This document shows positions 9,156 to 18,198 of a stretch of 64,000 nt of DNA, in pieces; within the stretch, counting starts at the first letter, position 1; each line of letters begins with the position of its first letter. The stretch is taken from assembly GCA_964454015.1 (NCBI GenBank), contig CAYVQF010000002.1, positions 62,001-126,000 on the forward strand, written 5' to 3'. A program made the position numbers and the translations under genes. The notes beneath the pieces are model-generated. The model was not told the origin of the DNA. It ran no database searches and saw only the letters and a list, made by a program, of their open reading frames with translations. Source of the stretch: CAYVQF01 sp964454015. Its GTDB lineage: Bacteria > Myxococcota_A > Bradymonadia > UBA4248.

Positions 9156-9880
9156 CCGTCGGTGACCAAGAGGTAACCCGTGCCGCGCACGGACTTGATG
9201 AGCTGAGGCGCCTTGCCGTCATCTCCCAATTTTCGCCGCAAACGCGCCACCCGGATGTCGATGGTGCGATCCAGACCATCCCACTCGATGCCGCGGAGAT
9301 CGCGGGAGATCTGTTCCCGGGTGAGCACCACCCCTGGCCGTTGTGCGAAGTAGGTTAGGAGATCGAACTCGGCGGTGGAGAGATCGATGAGGGCACCGTC
9401 GAGGGTGACCTCGCGGCGGCTGAGATCCACCACCAAACGATCCGTGCGGCAGACCCCGCTGGGATTCTCTGGGAGGGGGCCGTCGTTGCTCTGGGCTTCT
9501 CGCTGTCGGTCATGTCTGCGGAGTAGCGTGTGGACGCGCGCCAAGAGCAGGCGCGGCCGCACGGGTTTGGCCATGTAATCATCGGCGCCAACCTCCAATC
9601 CGACGATTTCGTCGACTTCATCCACTCTAGCCGTGAGCACCAAGATGGGATTGGAGAAATGCTCGCGCACGCGGCGACACACCGAGAGGCCATCGAGCCC
9701 TGGCAGCATGAGATCGAGGATGACCAGGTCGGGTTGGTCGCGCAGGATGCGCGCCACGGCACGCTCGCCGTTGCTCTCGACTTCGACCCGGAAGTGGTTG
9801 CTCTCGAGGTACTCCTTGACGAGGCTGGCGAGCTTGAAGTCATCTTCGACCAAGAGAATCCAGGCTTGATTGGTACTCAT
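9152..9880 (-). CDS. OmpR-family response regulator (RstA-like)
   Basis: DNA-binding response regulator, 242 residues. The receiver domain (about 6-120) has the acidic pair VEDD (11-14), phospho-acceptor Asp56 in LVILDLMLPG, Thr in LVLTAR and Lys in MAKPVRP. The C-terminal winged helix (about 150-240) has LSTAEFDLLTYFAQRPGVV, then RTIDIRVARLRRKLGDDGKA and IKSVRGTGYLL, typical of OmpR/PhoB proteins. A GAGG box precedes the ATG. It lies 44 bp after the TolC gene and overlaps the kinase gene by 4 bp, so it is very likely the cognate partner and probably regulates the pump operon. Confidence 0.93.
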   Translation of the reverse strand: MSTNQAWILLVEDDFKLASLVKEYLESNHFRVEVESNGERAVARILRDQPDLVILDLMLPGLDGLSVCRRVREHFSNPILVLTARVDEVDEIVGLEVGADDYMAKPVRPRLLLARVHTLLRRHDRQREAQSNDGPLPENPSGVCRTDRLVVDLSRREVTLDGALIDLSTAEFDLLTYFAQRPGVVLTREQISRDLRGIEWDGLDRTIDIRVARLRRKLGDDGKAPQLIKSVRGTGYLLVTDG

Positions 9881-9924
9881 GGTTTTACCTCAGGGGCGCT
9901 CGCGGCTCAGCTTGGCCTGGCGGG

Positions 9925-11472
9925 TCAGGGTGCGGGTGGATGGTCGGTGCGGAGGGGCAAGGGCTGGGCGCTCTGGTAGACCAGGTCGAGGAGATCCTCT
10001 CCGAGCGCGTGGCGCAACTTCAGCAGGTTGAGTTGGGCTTGCAGCTCCGTGTTGATGAGGTTGATGTCCGCCAGGGAGACATTGCGTTGCGCGTCCGAGA
10101 CGTCGAGAGAGGTCCCGACGCCAGCCTCGAAGGCGCGAATCATCATGGTCCGCGCCTCGTGCGCCAGCTCTGCCTGCCGGCGGGCCGACTCGACCTGAGC
10201 CAACGAAGAGAGATAATCCCGCCGCGCTTGTCTGACGGCGTGCGCGGCGTCGCGTTCGGCAGCCTTGGTTTGGATTTCGGCCTGGAGGAGGGCGGCGCGC
10301 TTGTCGTCGAGATCGCCGTAGCGGAAGTAGTTGAAGATCGGGATGGTGAGGGTGAGCATGGTGTTCCAGCGGAAACGGTCGGCGCCGCCAAAGCCGGAGG
10401 GTTCGGTGAGGCTGTAGGTGCCTTGCCAGACGGCCGACAAGGTGGGCAAGAACTGCATCCAGGCGGTGTCGAGTTGGATCTCCGCCAAGCGGGTGCGGAA
10501 CTGGGCCAAAACGAGCTCGCGGTTCTGCATCACCGCCATCTCGGCGAGGTGGTTCTCATCGAGGCTCTCCGGGGCTTCGAGGACGATGGCCTGGGGCATG
10601 GGCAGCCCGTCGATGCCGGTCAAGACACCGAGGGCGTCGCGGGCGTTGTCCAGGGCCAGGTGGGCGTTGGCCAACTCTTGTAGACTGCGCGAGAGATCGG
10701 TCTCGGCGCGGATGACGTCGATGCGGAGGCCCGCTTCGGCTTCCATGCGCCGGCGCACCACCTCGAGGTGGTAGATGGCGGAGCGCACCTGTTCTTCTTG
10801 CAGGGTGACCAGCATCCGGCTGAGGCGCGCCATGGTGTAGGCTTGGGCGACGCCGAAGAGGATCTGTTGGCGCGCCTGGTCGATGGTCAGCGCCGTGTAG
10901 TCGATGGCAAAATCGGCGGTGCGGATCTGATACCAGGACTGCAGGTTGACCAGGGGAAGGGCGATGGAGAGCGAGCCGCGCACCGTATCGAGGGGTTGAA
11001 CGACCGTGGGCTCGCCGCCCTCCATGGGCGGCAACCCGAGGGCCTCGAAGAGGGCAGCGAAGCCGGCCCCCATGTCGATGACGTCGGCCTTGTCGGCGTG
11101 GCTCCACACCAGACCCGCTTGAACCGAGGGCAGGACGGCGCCCCAGCTCTGTTTGAGGCGTGCTTCGGCGCGGGTGACCTCGAAGCGGGCCGCTTCGAGG
11201 CTCAAATTGCGCTCGTCGGCGGCGATGAGAGCCTGGCGCAAGCTGATCTCCTCGCCTGGGGTGAGGGGGGGCAGTGGGTACTCGACGTCCCAGGCGTTGT
11301 GAATGACCAAGGCCGCGCGCTCGCCCGGTGCCATCTCTTCATCGTCGGCGTTTTGTGGCGCAGGGGCCTCAGGATCGCGCGCTGCGTCAGTGCTCTCTTG
11401 GGCGAGGGTAGAGAGGGGCGCCATGAGGAGGCAGGCCAGCATGGAGATCCACAGGGGTGTGTGCTGATTCAT
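9925..11472 (-). CDS. TolC-family outer-membrane efflux protein
   Basis: Outer-membrane channel of a tripartite efflux pump. The 515-residue product has a signal peptide (MNQHTPLWISMLACLLMAPL, cleavage near LAQ/E) and the two OEP repeats rich in long amphipathic helices: LRQALIAADERNLSLEAARF and VTRAEARLKQSWGAVLPSV in the first, then LAQFRTRLAEIQLDTAWMQFL, a FRWNTMLTLTIPIFNYFRYG strand region and AEIQTKAAERDAAHAVRQARRDYL in the second. Length suits TolC/OprM-type proteins. The ATG overlaps the RND gene stop by four bases. Together with the upstream RND and adaptor genes it completes the pump. The substrate cannot be read from the sequence. Confidence 0.92.
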   Translation of the reverse strand: MNQHTPLWISMLACLLMAPLSTLAQESTDAARDPEAPAPQNADDEEMAPGERAALVIHNAWDVEYPLPPLTPGEEISLRQALIAADERNLSLEAARFEVTRAEARLKQSWGAVLPSVQAGLVWSHADKADVIDMGAGFAALFEALGLPPMEGGEPTVVQPLDTVRGSLSIALPLVNLQSWYQIRTADFAIDYTALTIDQARQQILFGVAQAYTMARLSRMLVTLQEEQVRSAIYHLEVVRRRMEAEAGLRIDVIRAETDLSRSLQELANAHLALDNARDALGVLTGIDGLPMPQAIVLEAPESLDENHLAEMAVMQNRELVLAQFRTRLAEIQLDTAWMQFLPTLSAVWQGTYSLTEPSGFGGADRFRWNTMLTLTIPIFNYFRYGDLDDKRAALLQAEIQTKAAERDAAHAVRQARRDYLSSLAQVESARRQAELAHEARTMMIRAFEAGVGTSLDVSDAQRNVSLADINLINTELQAQLNLLKLRHALGEDLLDLVYQSAQPLPLRTDHPPAP

Positions 11473-14400
11473 GCTTTGAGATCCTTGACTTTCTTGGGCG
11501 CAAAGAAGGTGTACATGGTGGGGACGACGAAGAGGGTCAAGAAGGTGGCCGAGATGAGGCCGCCGATGACCGCTTTGGCCATGCCGCTCCAGTTCTCTGC
11601 GCCCTCACCGATCTCCAAGGCGAGGGGCACCATGGACAAAATGGTGGTGGTGCTGGTCAGCAGCACTGGGCGCAAGCGCAGCCTGCAGGCTTGCGCGATG
11701 GCGGCAATGCGGTCCAGGCCCTCCTGGCGCAGTTGGTTGGCGGCGTCGACCATGACGATGCCGTTGTTGACGACGATACCAACCAGCATGATGCCGCCGA
11801 TCATGGCTGAGACGTCCATGGCGGCCCCCGTGAGTGAGAAGACGAGGACGACGCCGATCCCGGCCAGTGGCACCGAAAAGATGATGATGAAGGGCTGGCG
11901 GAAGGACTCAAACTGGCTGGCCATGACCATGTAGACCAAGAAAATGGAGACCAAGAGGGCGAGGCCGAGGTAGCGGAAGGAGTCTTGGAAGTCTTCTGCC
12001 GAACCGCCGATGGTGTAGCTAAAGCCCTGTGGCCAAGCATAGCCCTTGAGCATGTCGTCGATTTTCTTGAGGGTGGTGCCGAGGTCCTTGACCTTGTTGA
12101 CGCCATTTTCGTCGACGAAGTTTTTCTTGAGGATGACGCTCAAGGTGGTGATGCGTTCTTGGTTCTGGCGGGTGATGCTGCTGGGGCCGAGGGACTCGTA
12201 GACCTCGGCTACGGTGGCCAGTTGCAGGGTGTTGCCCGTCATGGTGCGGATGGGCATGCGGCGCAGATCTTCGATTTCGGTGCGGTAGTCTTTGTCGTAG
12301 CGGACGACGATGTCGTACTCGTCGCCGTCCTCGGAGTAGCGCCCGGCGATGCGCCCTCTGAAGTAGGTGGAGGCGGCGCGCCCGATGGCGGCAGTAGACA
12401 AGCCGAGCTGGGCGATTTTGGGTCGATCGTAGCGGATCTCGACCTGGGGCTTCTGCTCTTCCATGGAGAAGGTCACTTCACTGATTTCTGGCATGAGCTC
12501 GAGCCGATCCTGGAGATCTTTGCCGAGCATGCGGGAGACGTCGAGGTTGTGACCGCGGATCTCGATGTCGAGGTCGGCGCCGCTGCCAAAGAGAGCGCCC
12601 CCGCCAGCGATGTTGGCCTTGACGCCCGGGACGTCGCGCAAGGCGGTGCGCAGGGCTTCTTGAATCTCTTGTTGGGAGCGGGTGCGCTCGCGCACTTTGA
12701 CCAAGCGGATACGAATGGTGCCGGCGTGGGCACCTTTGGAGAAGATGGAAGCGAAGCCTTCACCGATGCCCATGTCGAGGCCAATCAGGCGACGCTCTTC
12801 GGGGCGAATGACCTCCTCCACCACGGCCATCACCTCGTCGACGACGCGGCGCGCTTCATCGATGTTGTTCGAGATCTCCGTCTCGACGCTGAGATTGATC
12901 TGGGACTGGTCGTTCTCGGCCATGAACTCAGTGGGCATGAGCGTCCACAAGATCCCTGTCCCCGTGAGGACGGCGACGACGCCCAGGGCCACAACCCAGC
13001 GGCGGCGCAAGGTCCAATCGAGGACGCGCCCATAAGCCTCGCGTGCGTAGTTGACCTTCTCTTTGCGCTTCTGCAGGCGACCCATCAGCTTCTCGCCCTT
13101 CTTGCCGCCCAAGAGGCGGGAGGCCGCCAGGGGGATGAAGGTCAGCGCCACCAAGAGGGAGATGGTCAAGGCAAAGCAGATGGTGATGGCCATGTCCGTG
13201 AAGAGGGCGCCGGCGATGCCTGGCACGAAGAGAATGGGCACGAAGACCGAGATGGTGGTCAACATGGACGCGGTAACGGCCATGGAGACCTCCTTGGCCC
13301 CTTGCATGGCAGCGTCGCGCATGTCCAAGCCCTCTTCGCGGAGGCGGAAGATGTTCTCCAAGACGACGATGGCGTTGTCGACCAACATCCCGATGGCCAA
13401 GGCTAGGCCCGCCATGGAGATGACGTTGAGGGTCATGTTGGCCTGATCCATGACGGAGAAGGTGGCGACGACCGAGATGGGGATGGCCGAGGCGACGATG
13501 AGTGAGCTGCGCAGGTTGCGCAAGAAGACGAGCAAGACCAAAAAGGAAATGATCACGGCAAAGAGGCCCGTGGTCGACAGGTTGCTCATGGAGTCGTTGA
13601 TGAACTCGGCCTGATTGAAGAGGATGCGGAAGTCGAGCTCGGCGCCGATCTCTTGGGTGATGAGTGGCAAGGCAGCGATGACCGCTTCGGCGGCGTTCAC
13701 CGTATTGGAGCCAGATTGCTTGCGCACCATCATCCACACCGCCGGGTCTCCGTCGACTTCGAGGATGCGCTGGCTCTCAGAGAAGCTATCGACCACCTCG
13801 GCGACGTCGCGGAGGATAATGGGCTTGGGGCCTTTGGGCGTGGTGTGCATGCCGATGAGGATCTCGCCGATTTCTTCGACGCTCTGATAGCGACCCACGG
13901 GCTGAATGGAGAACTCCAGCACGCCTTGCTCGATGTAGCCACCGGGCTCTTGGACGTTCTCTTGGTAGATGGCGCCGATGATCTGGTTGATGTCGAGGTT
14001 GAAAGCCTCGAGCTTCTCGCGATTGAGGCGGACCTGAATCTCGCGCTCCAAGCCCCCAGCGGCTTCGGCTGAGGCGATGCCGTCGAGGCGCTCGAGGCGG
14101 GGTTTGATCTCCTCCTCGGCGATGCGACGCAGCTCGTCGAGGGGATAGGGGCCGCTGACCATCATCATGACGATGGGCTGCATCGAGGGGTCGAGGGCGA
14201 AGACCATGGGGTCGTTGGCATCTGTGGGCAGCATGCCTTTGACCATGTCCAAGGCGCGGCGCACCTCGGTCTCTGCCTGCTCCATGTCTTTGCCCCAGTC
14301 GAACTCGACCATGACCATGGAGGAGCCCTGCTTGGAGGTAGAGCGAATCTTCTCCACGCCTTGAACCGAGACGGCCGCGGCTTCGATGGGCCGCGAGATC

Positions 14401-14585
14401 AGGGTCTCCATGTCGTCGGGGCTGGCCCCGGTGTAGGTGGTCAACACCAGGACCATGGGGAACTCGAGATCGGGGTAGAGATCGTGTTGGAGTCGGGCCA
14501 GGGAGAAGAGCCCGAAGCCGACGATCATCAAGTACACCATGGTTACCGTGACGCCGCGGCGCACGGAAAACGAAGGCAATGACAT
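11469..14585 (-). CDS. RND efflux pump inner-membrane transporter (AcrB/MdtB family)
   Basis: Proton-driven inner-membrane transporter, 1038 residues, full length for the AcrB/HAE family. It has TM1 near the N-terminus (VTVTMVYLMIVGFGLFSLARL), two large porter domains, and two six-helix bundles. Signatures include FPMVLVLTTYTGASPDDMETL near the start, the TM4 region AGLALAIGMLVDNAIVVLENI (Asp of the proton relay in MLVDNAIV), and the repeat GIMLVGIVVNNGIVMVDAAN in TM10. A GAGG box precedes the ATG; the start is 22 bp after the adaptor stop and the gene overlaps the TolC gene by 4 bp. The HAE1 versus HME (metal) class is unclear; no metal-relay motif is obvious, so multidrug or lipophilic substrates are more likely. 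Confidence 0.93.
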   Translation of the reverse strand: MSLPSFSVRRGVTVTMVYLMIVGFGLFSLARLQHDLYPDLEFPMVLVLTTYTGASPDDMETLISRPIEAAAVSVQGVEKIRSTSKQGSSMVMVEFDWGKDMEQAETEVRRALDMVKGMLPTDANDPMVFALDPSMQPIVMMMVSGPYPLDELRRIAEEEIKPRLERLDGIASAEAAGGLEREIQVRLNREKLEAFNLDINQIIGAIYQENVQEPGGYIEQGVLEFSIQPVGRYQSVEEIGEILIGMHTTPKGPKPIILRDVAEVVDSFSESQRILEVDGDPAVWMMVRKQSGSNTVNAAEAVIAALPLITQEIGAELDFRILFNQAEFINDSMSNLSTTGLFAVIISFLVLLVFLRNLRSSLIVASAIPISVVATFSVMDQANMTLNVISMAGLALAIGMLVDNAIVVLENIFRLREEGLDMRDAAMQGAKEVSMAVTASMLTTISVFVPILFVPGIAGALFTDMAITICFALTISLLVALTFIPLAASRLLGGKKGEKLMGRLQKRKEKVNYAREAYGRVLDWTLRRRWVVALGVVAVLTGTGILWTLMPTEFMAENDQSQINLSVETEISNNIDEARRVVDEVMAVVEEVIRPEERRLIGLDMGIGEGFASIFSKGAHAGTIRIRLVKVRERTRSQQEIQEALRTALRDVPGVKANIAGGGALFGSGADLDIEIRGHNLDVSRMLGKDLQDRLELMPEISEVTFSMEEQKPQVEIRYDRPKIAQLGLSTAAIGRAASTYFRGRIAGRYSEDGDEYDIVVRYDKDYRTEIEDLRRMPIRTMTGNTLQLATVAEVYESLGPSSITRQNQERITTLSVILKKNFVDENGVNKVKDLGTTLKKIDDMLKGYAWPQGFSYTIGGSAEDFQDSFRYLGLALLVSIFLVYMVMASQFESFRQPFIIIFSVPLAGIGVVLVFSLTGAAMDVSAMIGGIMLVGIVVNNGIVMVDAANQLRQEGLDRIAAIAQACRLRLRPVLLTSTTTILSMVPLALEIGEGAENWSGMAKAVIGGLISATFLTLFVVPTMYTFFAPKKVKDLKA

Positions 14586-14607
14586 GGCACTTCCTCAGTG
14601 GATCGCT

Positions 14608-15966
14608 CTATGGGTTGGCGCTGGCCGCTTCCTGGGGCGCAGGCGCTGGCGCTTCATCGGTCGTTGCGGCGCTCTCGACGGGGGCAGTGGGGTCGCCACT
14701 CGTTGCTGCAGGGACCTCCTCGGCTTGCGTCGCTGACGTCGACGCGGCGGGTGATGTCTCCAGTGGCGGCGGTGTGGCCGTCTCTTGGCCAGCCTCGGGC
14801 ACGGGTTTTCCCTGAGCGGGGAGGCGCACCTTCTGGCCATCTTTGAGACCATGGTGGCCACGAACGATCAACTGATCGTCCTCGCGCAAGCCGCTGATCA
14901 CCTCGGTACGCCCCCCCGTGGATGGACCAACCTCGACGACCCGCGCCTCGGCGGTGTTGTCGAGCCCCAAGACATAGACCCGCCGCAGGCGCTTGCCATC
15001 ATTTTGCTGGGACAAGAGGTCATCCTCCAAAAGCAGGGCGCGGTCAGGGGCGGACAGGACCTGCTGCCGGCGATCGAGGACCAGCTCGACGCGACCGTAC
15101 ATCCCCGGCTTGAGGCGGTAGAGGCCCGTCTCGGGATCGGTGGGGTTGGTGACGATGGCTTCGACCGTGTTGGTGCGGGTGTCGGCCTGCAGGAAAGGCA
15201 TGATTTTGGAGATTCTGGCTGTGAAGACCTCACCGGGATAGGCATCGACACGCAAAACCAGCTCCTGATCGGGGCGGACGGCGGCGATGTCGCGCTCGGC
15301 GATGTCGAGGACGATTTTGATGGGGTCGAGCTCCATGATCACCATCAGCGGGACTTGAGGTGAGGCGATGTCGCCGACCTCGACGCGTTTGTTGGTGACG
15401 ACGCCCGCGATGGGGGACTTGACCACGGTGTGCTCCAGGCTGAGGTTGATCTGGGCCCGGCTGGCTTCGAGGCCACGGCGGCGTGCGACGGTCGCGTCGA
15501 GTGAGGCCTGGAGCTGATCCAGGGCCTGCCTGGTGGCGGCGTTGCCTTCGAGTAGCTTCTTGGTGCGCTGCACCTCGCGCTCCTGGCTGGCGATTTGGGT
15601 GTCCAAGGCGGCTAACTCAGCGCGGATTTGGTCCAGGCTGCGGCGGAAGGAGTCCTGGCGGATGCGAGCGATGACCTCTCCCTCTTGAATGTGATCGCCG
15701 TCCTCCCAGGGCATCTCGAGGATGCGTTCCGTCGCCAAAGCGATGACCGTGACGTACTTGGCGGGCTGTAAGTCGGCGACGTAGTCACGGGTGTAGAGCA
15801 TATCGGCGCGGCGTACCGGCTCGACTTCGACGGCGCGCTGGGTGCTGGTGTCGGGTGTGTCTGCTGCGTGCGCTTCACTGGCGCTTTTGGCGCCCGATTG
15901 GCCGCAGGCGGTGGTGGCGAGCAAAAAAAGCGCGAATAGCGCGAAAAAGCCGTTGTGGTGTCGCAT
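14608..15966 (-). CDS. RND efflux periplasmic adaptor (membrane fusion protein)
   Basis: HlyD/AcrA-type adaptor, about 452 residues, that joins the RND transporter to the outer-membrane channel. From the ATG at 15966 (GGAAGG box just upstream) it starts MRHHNGFFALFALFLLATTAC, a probable lipoprotein signal with Cys21. The lipoyl halves flank a coiled coil (about 90-170: IRAELAALDTQIASQEREVQ, then LEASRAQINLSLEHTVV). The second half of the lipoyl domain is KSPIAGVVTNKRVEVGDIAS, and beta-barrel and membrane-proximal domains follow (GLYRLKPGMYGRVELVLDRR). The C-terminal 70 residues are Pro/Ala/Glu/Thr-rich and low-complexity, longer than usual. A frame extending 13 codons upstream is unlikely. 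It is the first gene of the efflux operon. Confidence 0.92.
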   Translation of the reverse strand: MRHHNGFFALFALFLLATTACGQSGAKSASEAHAADTPDTSTQRAVEVEPVRRADMLYTRDYVADLQPAKYVTVIALATERILEMPWEDGDHIQEGEVIARIRQDSFRRSLDQIRAELAALDTQIASQEREVQRTKKLLEGNAATRQALDQLQASLDATVARRRGLEASRAQINLSLEHTVVKSPIAGVVTNKRVEVGDIASPQVPLMVIMELDPIKIVLDIAERDIAAVRPDQELVLRVDAYPGEVFTARISKIMPFLQADTRTNTVEAIVTNPTDPETGLYRLKPGMYGRVELVLDRRQQVLSAPDRALLLEDDLLSQQNDGKRLRRVYVLGLDNTAEARVVEVGPSTGGRTEVISGLREDDQLIVRGHHGLKDGQKVRLPAQGKPVPEAGQETATPPPLETSPAASTSATQAEEVPAATSGDPTAPVESAATTDEAPAPAPQEAASANP

Positions 15967-16064
15967 TGCCTTCCATGCCTCCAAGCGAAGGATGTCTTGG
16001 GTCAAGGTAGTGCCGCAGGTCGCAGAGATCAGTCTTTTTTGTGTTGCGTTCTGTATCGCTCCCG

Positions 16065-16880
16065 CTACCAGTCGATGTGTTCTGCCCTCCCTGGGGGATT
16101 GCGGAGAAACAAGCGGCCCACTTCGACGAAGTGTTCGGGATCATCTGTCACTAAAAACTGAACGGCCTCTGTTGCGCCATGGCGCAGCAGCGCGTGTTCG
16201 ACCAGGGTCTGCTGGGTAAGCTCGGCGGTGGCCGTCGCCGAGTCGCACAAGGTCACAGGGTGCGCCATGGCCTCCCGCAAGACTGCCGCGAGGGTGGGCT
16301 GAAGTAAAGGGTAGTGGGTGCAGCCCAGGATCAGGGTGTCCATGGCCGTCGCAGTCAATGGCTGCAGATAGCGCCGCGCCACGCGGTGGGTGACGTCGTC
16401 GTCGGACCAGCCTTCTTCGGCGAGTGGGACGAAGAGGGGACAGGCGGCCTGCAGGACCGTCAGGGCCGGGCGGTGGCGTCGCAGGGCGTGTCCATAGGCG
16501 TCGCTGGTGACGGTGCCGCGGGTGCCGATGACGCCCACGACGCCGCTGACGCTGACCTTGGCGGCGACGGCCGCCACGGGCTCGATGACGCCAATGACGG
16601 GGACGGGGAGAAGCTGGGTCAGGGCCTCGAGGGCGAAGGCCGAGGCGGTGTTACACGCCACGACGAGGGCCTTGATGTCGCGGGCCATGAGCACCTTGGC
16701 GCAAGCCACGGCGTAGCGCACGATGGTCGCTGGGCCCTTGTTACCGTAGGGCACCCGGGCGGTGTCGCCGAGGTAAACCAGCCGCTCTGCTGGGAGCGCT
16801 TCTTGGAGGGCGTCCAGCACGGTCAAGCCGCCGACGCCGCTGTCGAAGACACCAATCGCTTTGTCTCGTTCCACTAACAC
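16065..16880 (-). CDS. murI: Glutamate racemase MurI
   Basis: Cofactor-independent racemase that makes D-glutamate for peptidoglycan, the substrate of MurD (905-2278). The 271-residue product has the family N-terminus IGVFDSGVGGLTVLDAL, GDTARVPYGNKG, the first catalytic cysteine Cys76 in VVACNTASA, GVIEPVAAVA, and the second catalytic cysteine Cys187 in LILGCTHYPLL. Length matches the family (about 265-285). The start is a GTG at 16880 with GAGG seven bases upstream; a second in-frame GTG lies two codons later. It lies 98 bp upstream of the efflux adaptor gene, so co-transcription into the pump operon is possible but not shown. Confidence 0.95.
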   Translation of the reverse strand: MLVERDKAIGVFDSGVGGLTVLDALQEALPAERLVYLGDTARVPYGNKGPATIVRYAVACAKVLMARDIKALVVACNTASAFALEALTQLLPVPVIGVIEPVAAVAAKVSVSGVVGVIGTRGTVTSDAYGHALRRHRPALTVLQAACPLFVPLAEEGWSDDDVTHRVARRYLQPLTATAMDTLILGCTHYPLLQPTLAAVLREAMAHPVTLCDSATATAELTQQTLVEHALLRHGATEAVQFLVTDDPEHFVEVGRLFLRNPPGRAEHIDW

Positions 16881-16965
16881 GGTGCTGCCTCATTCTCGGC
16901 GACACTTTTTCTCGTGCGTCGCCAGGGGCGCATGGTGCGCTCCTTCGCCAGCGGGTGCAAGGGTG

Positions 16966-16988
16966 AAAAAAAAGCCGGCGCGCGCCGG
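16966..16988 (-). terminator. Rho-independent terminator after the sigma/anti-sigma genes
   Basis: Read on the minus strand, the palindrome CCGGCGCGCGCCGG (16988-16975) is followed by C and eight T (16973-16966). This is a canonical intrinsic terminator, 60 bp past the stop of the anti-sigma gene, and insulates murI from it. Confidence 0.85.
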
Positions 16989-17047
16989 GTGAAGCGTTGC
17001 CCGTGCGCTCACCCGTCCAGGGCGCGGCCGAGACGAACCAGCGTGCG

Positions 17048-18157
17048 CTAGAAAGTCTTGGCGGGTGCGCTCTGCGGTTGGCCGGCGATGTCATCCGCCT
17101 CGAAGTCGAAGGTGCTTCCTTTGCCACTGCCACCCAGCGCGGGGCGGGCCGCCTCTTTGGAAGTGCGGGCTTTCTTGGCACCGCTGGCTTGGGAGCGTGC
17201 CGCCGCCGTCGAGCCTCCTGAGAGCGCGCCTCGTCCACTGCGCTGCGCGTCCAAGCTCTGTAGCTGCTCTGCTGCCGCCGTGGCGTAGCGGCTCTCAGTG
17301 GCGATGAGGTTTTCCAAGAGGGTGCGGCTCTCTTCCTGGCTGCCAACGGCCATGAGGGAGAGGGCCAGCAGAAACAGGGCCTCTTCCCGCTCGGCGTAAG
17401 CAGGAAACTCATCGATGACCTCCCTCAGGTCAGGGAGCGCGTCCAGGTGGCGATCGAGCCCTTGGTATGCCCGTGCGCGGTACAAGAGGAGGTGAGCGCG
17501 CTCCCCGTCGCCCGCATCGAGGTGTTGACTGGCGAAAGCGACCACCGATTCTTGGTCACCGGCGGCGGCGCGTTGGGCCAGCTCGGCGCTGAAGTCCTTG
17601 AGCTCCACCGCGGCTGGAACGGGGGGCGCTGGCGTATCCACCGTTGATGCTTGGAAGGGCTCTTCGAGTGGGTGGGCCGTGGCCAAGGTCTGCGCTGGGC
17701 CCATGTCGGCGGCGGCCTCCCCCCTAGCCATGAGGCGCTGGGTCTCGGCTGGGGTGTTCTCGGCGGCGTGGGCGTGGACCTTGACCGTGCTGGGTGCTTT
17801 GGCGATCTCGTCGTTGGGGAGGCTCGGGTCGTGGAACAACCAGACGGCGGCGCCGAAGAGCAGGGTCACGCCAAGGGCAAAGCCCCACACTGGGAGGGCC
17901 CATGGGAGGCGCCGTGGCGACGGCTGCCGTGTCTGCTCCCCCCCCTGGGCGAGGGCGCGCAGACGCGCCTGGAGGGCTGCCGGCGCTTCTTCGCGCTGCA
18001 AATGGGCCGCGTAGAGGGTGTGCACCTTGGCCAGCGCGTCGTAATGGGAACGGCAGGGCTCACAGGCCGCCAAGTGTTGGTGCAGGCGGGCTGCTTCTCT
18101 CGCGTCGACCTCTTCGTAGATCAGATCTACGAGCTGTTCTGTGACATGGCTTGACAT
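17048..18157 (-). CDS. Zinc-finger anti-sigma factor with TPR-like periplasmic region
   Basis: Probable anti-sigma factor for the ECF sigma encoded just upstream. The 369-residue product has an N-terminal zf-HC2 anti-sigma domain with the H-x3-C-x2-C zinc motif (His28, Cys32, Cys35 in HQHLAACEPC), one membrane helix (about 92-112: ALPVWGFALGVTLLFGAAVWL), a Pro/Ala-rich stretch, and TPR-like helices (about 225-300: LLLYRARAYQGLDRHLDALPD, then ALFLLALSLMAVGSQEE). The C-terminal 60 residues are Ser/Ala/Lys-rich. The zinc finger would be cytoplasmic and the TPR part outside, where it could sense an envelope partner. The gene begins 41 bp after the sigma stop and ends at a strong terminator. Confidence 0.85.
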   Translation of the reverse strand: MSSHVTEQLVDLIYEEVDAREAARLHQHLAACEPCRSHYDALAKVHTLYAAHLQREEAPAALQARLRALAQGGEQTRQPSPRRLPWALPVWGFALGVTLLFGAAVWLFHDPSLPNDEIAKAPSTVKVHAHAAENTPAETQRLMARGEAAADMGPAQTLATAHPLEEPFQASTVDTPAPPVPAAVELKDFSAELAQRAAAGDQESVVAFASQHLDAGDGERAHLLLYRARAYQGLDRHLDALPDLREVIDEFPAYAEREEALFLLALSLMAVGSQEESRTLLENLIATESRYATAAAEQLQSLDAQRSGRGALSGGSTAAARSQASGAKKARTSKEAARPALGGSGKGSTFDFEADDIAGQPQSAPAKTF

Positions 18158-18198
18158 CTTGCTCTGCTACAATTGTTGAAAAACGGCCGTAGCACTCC

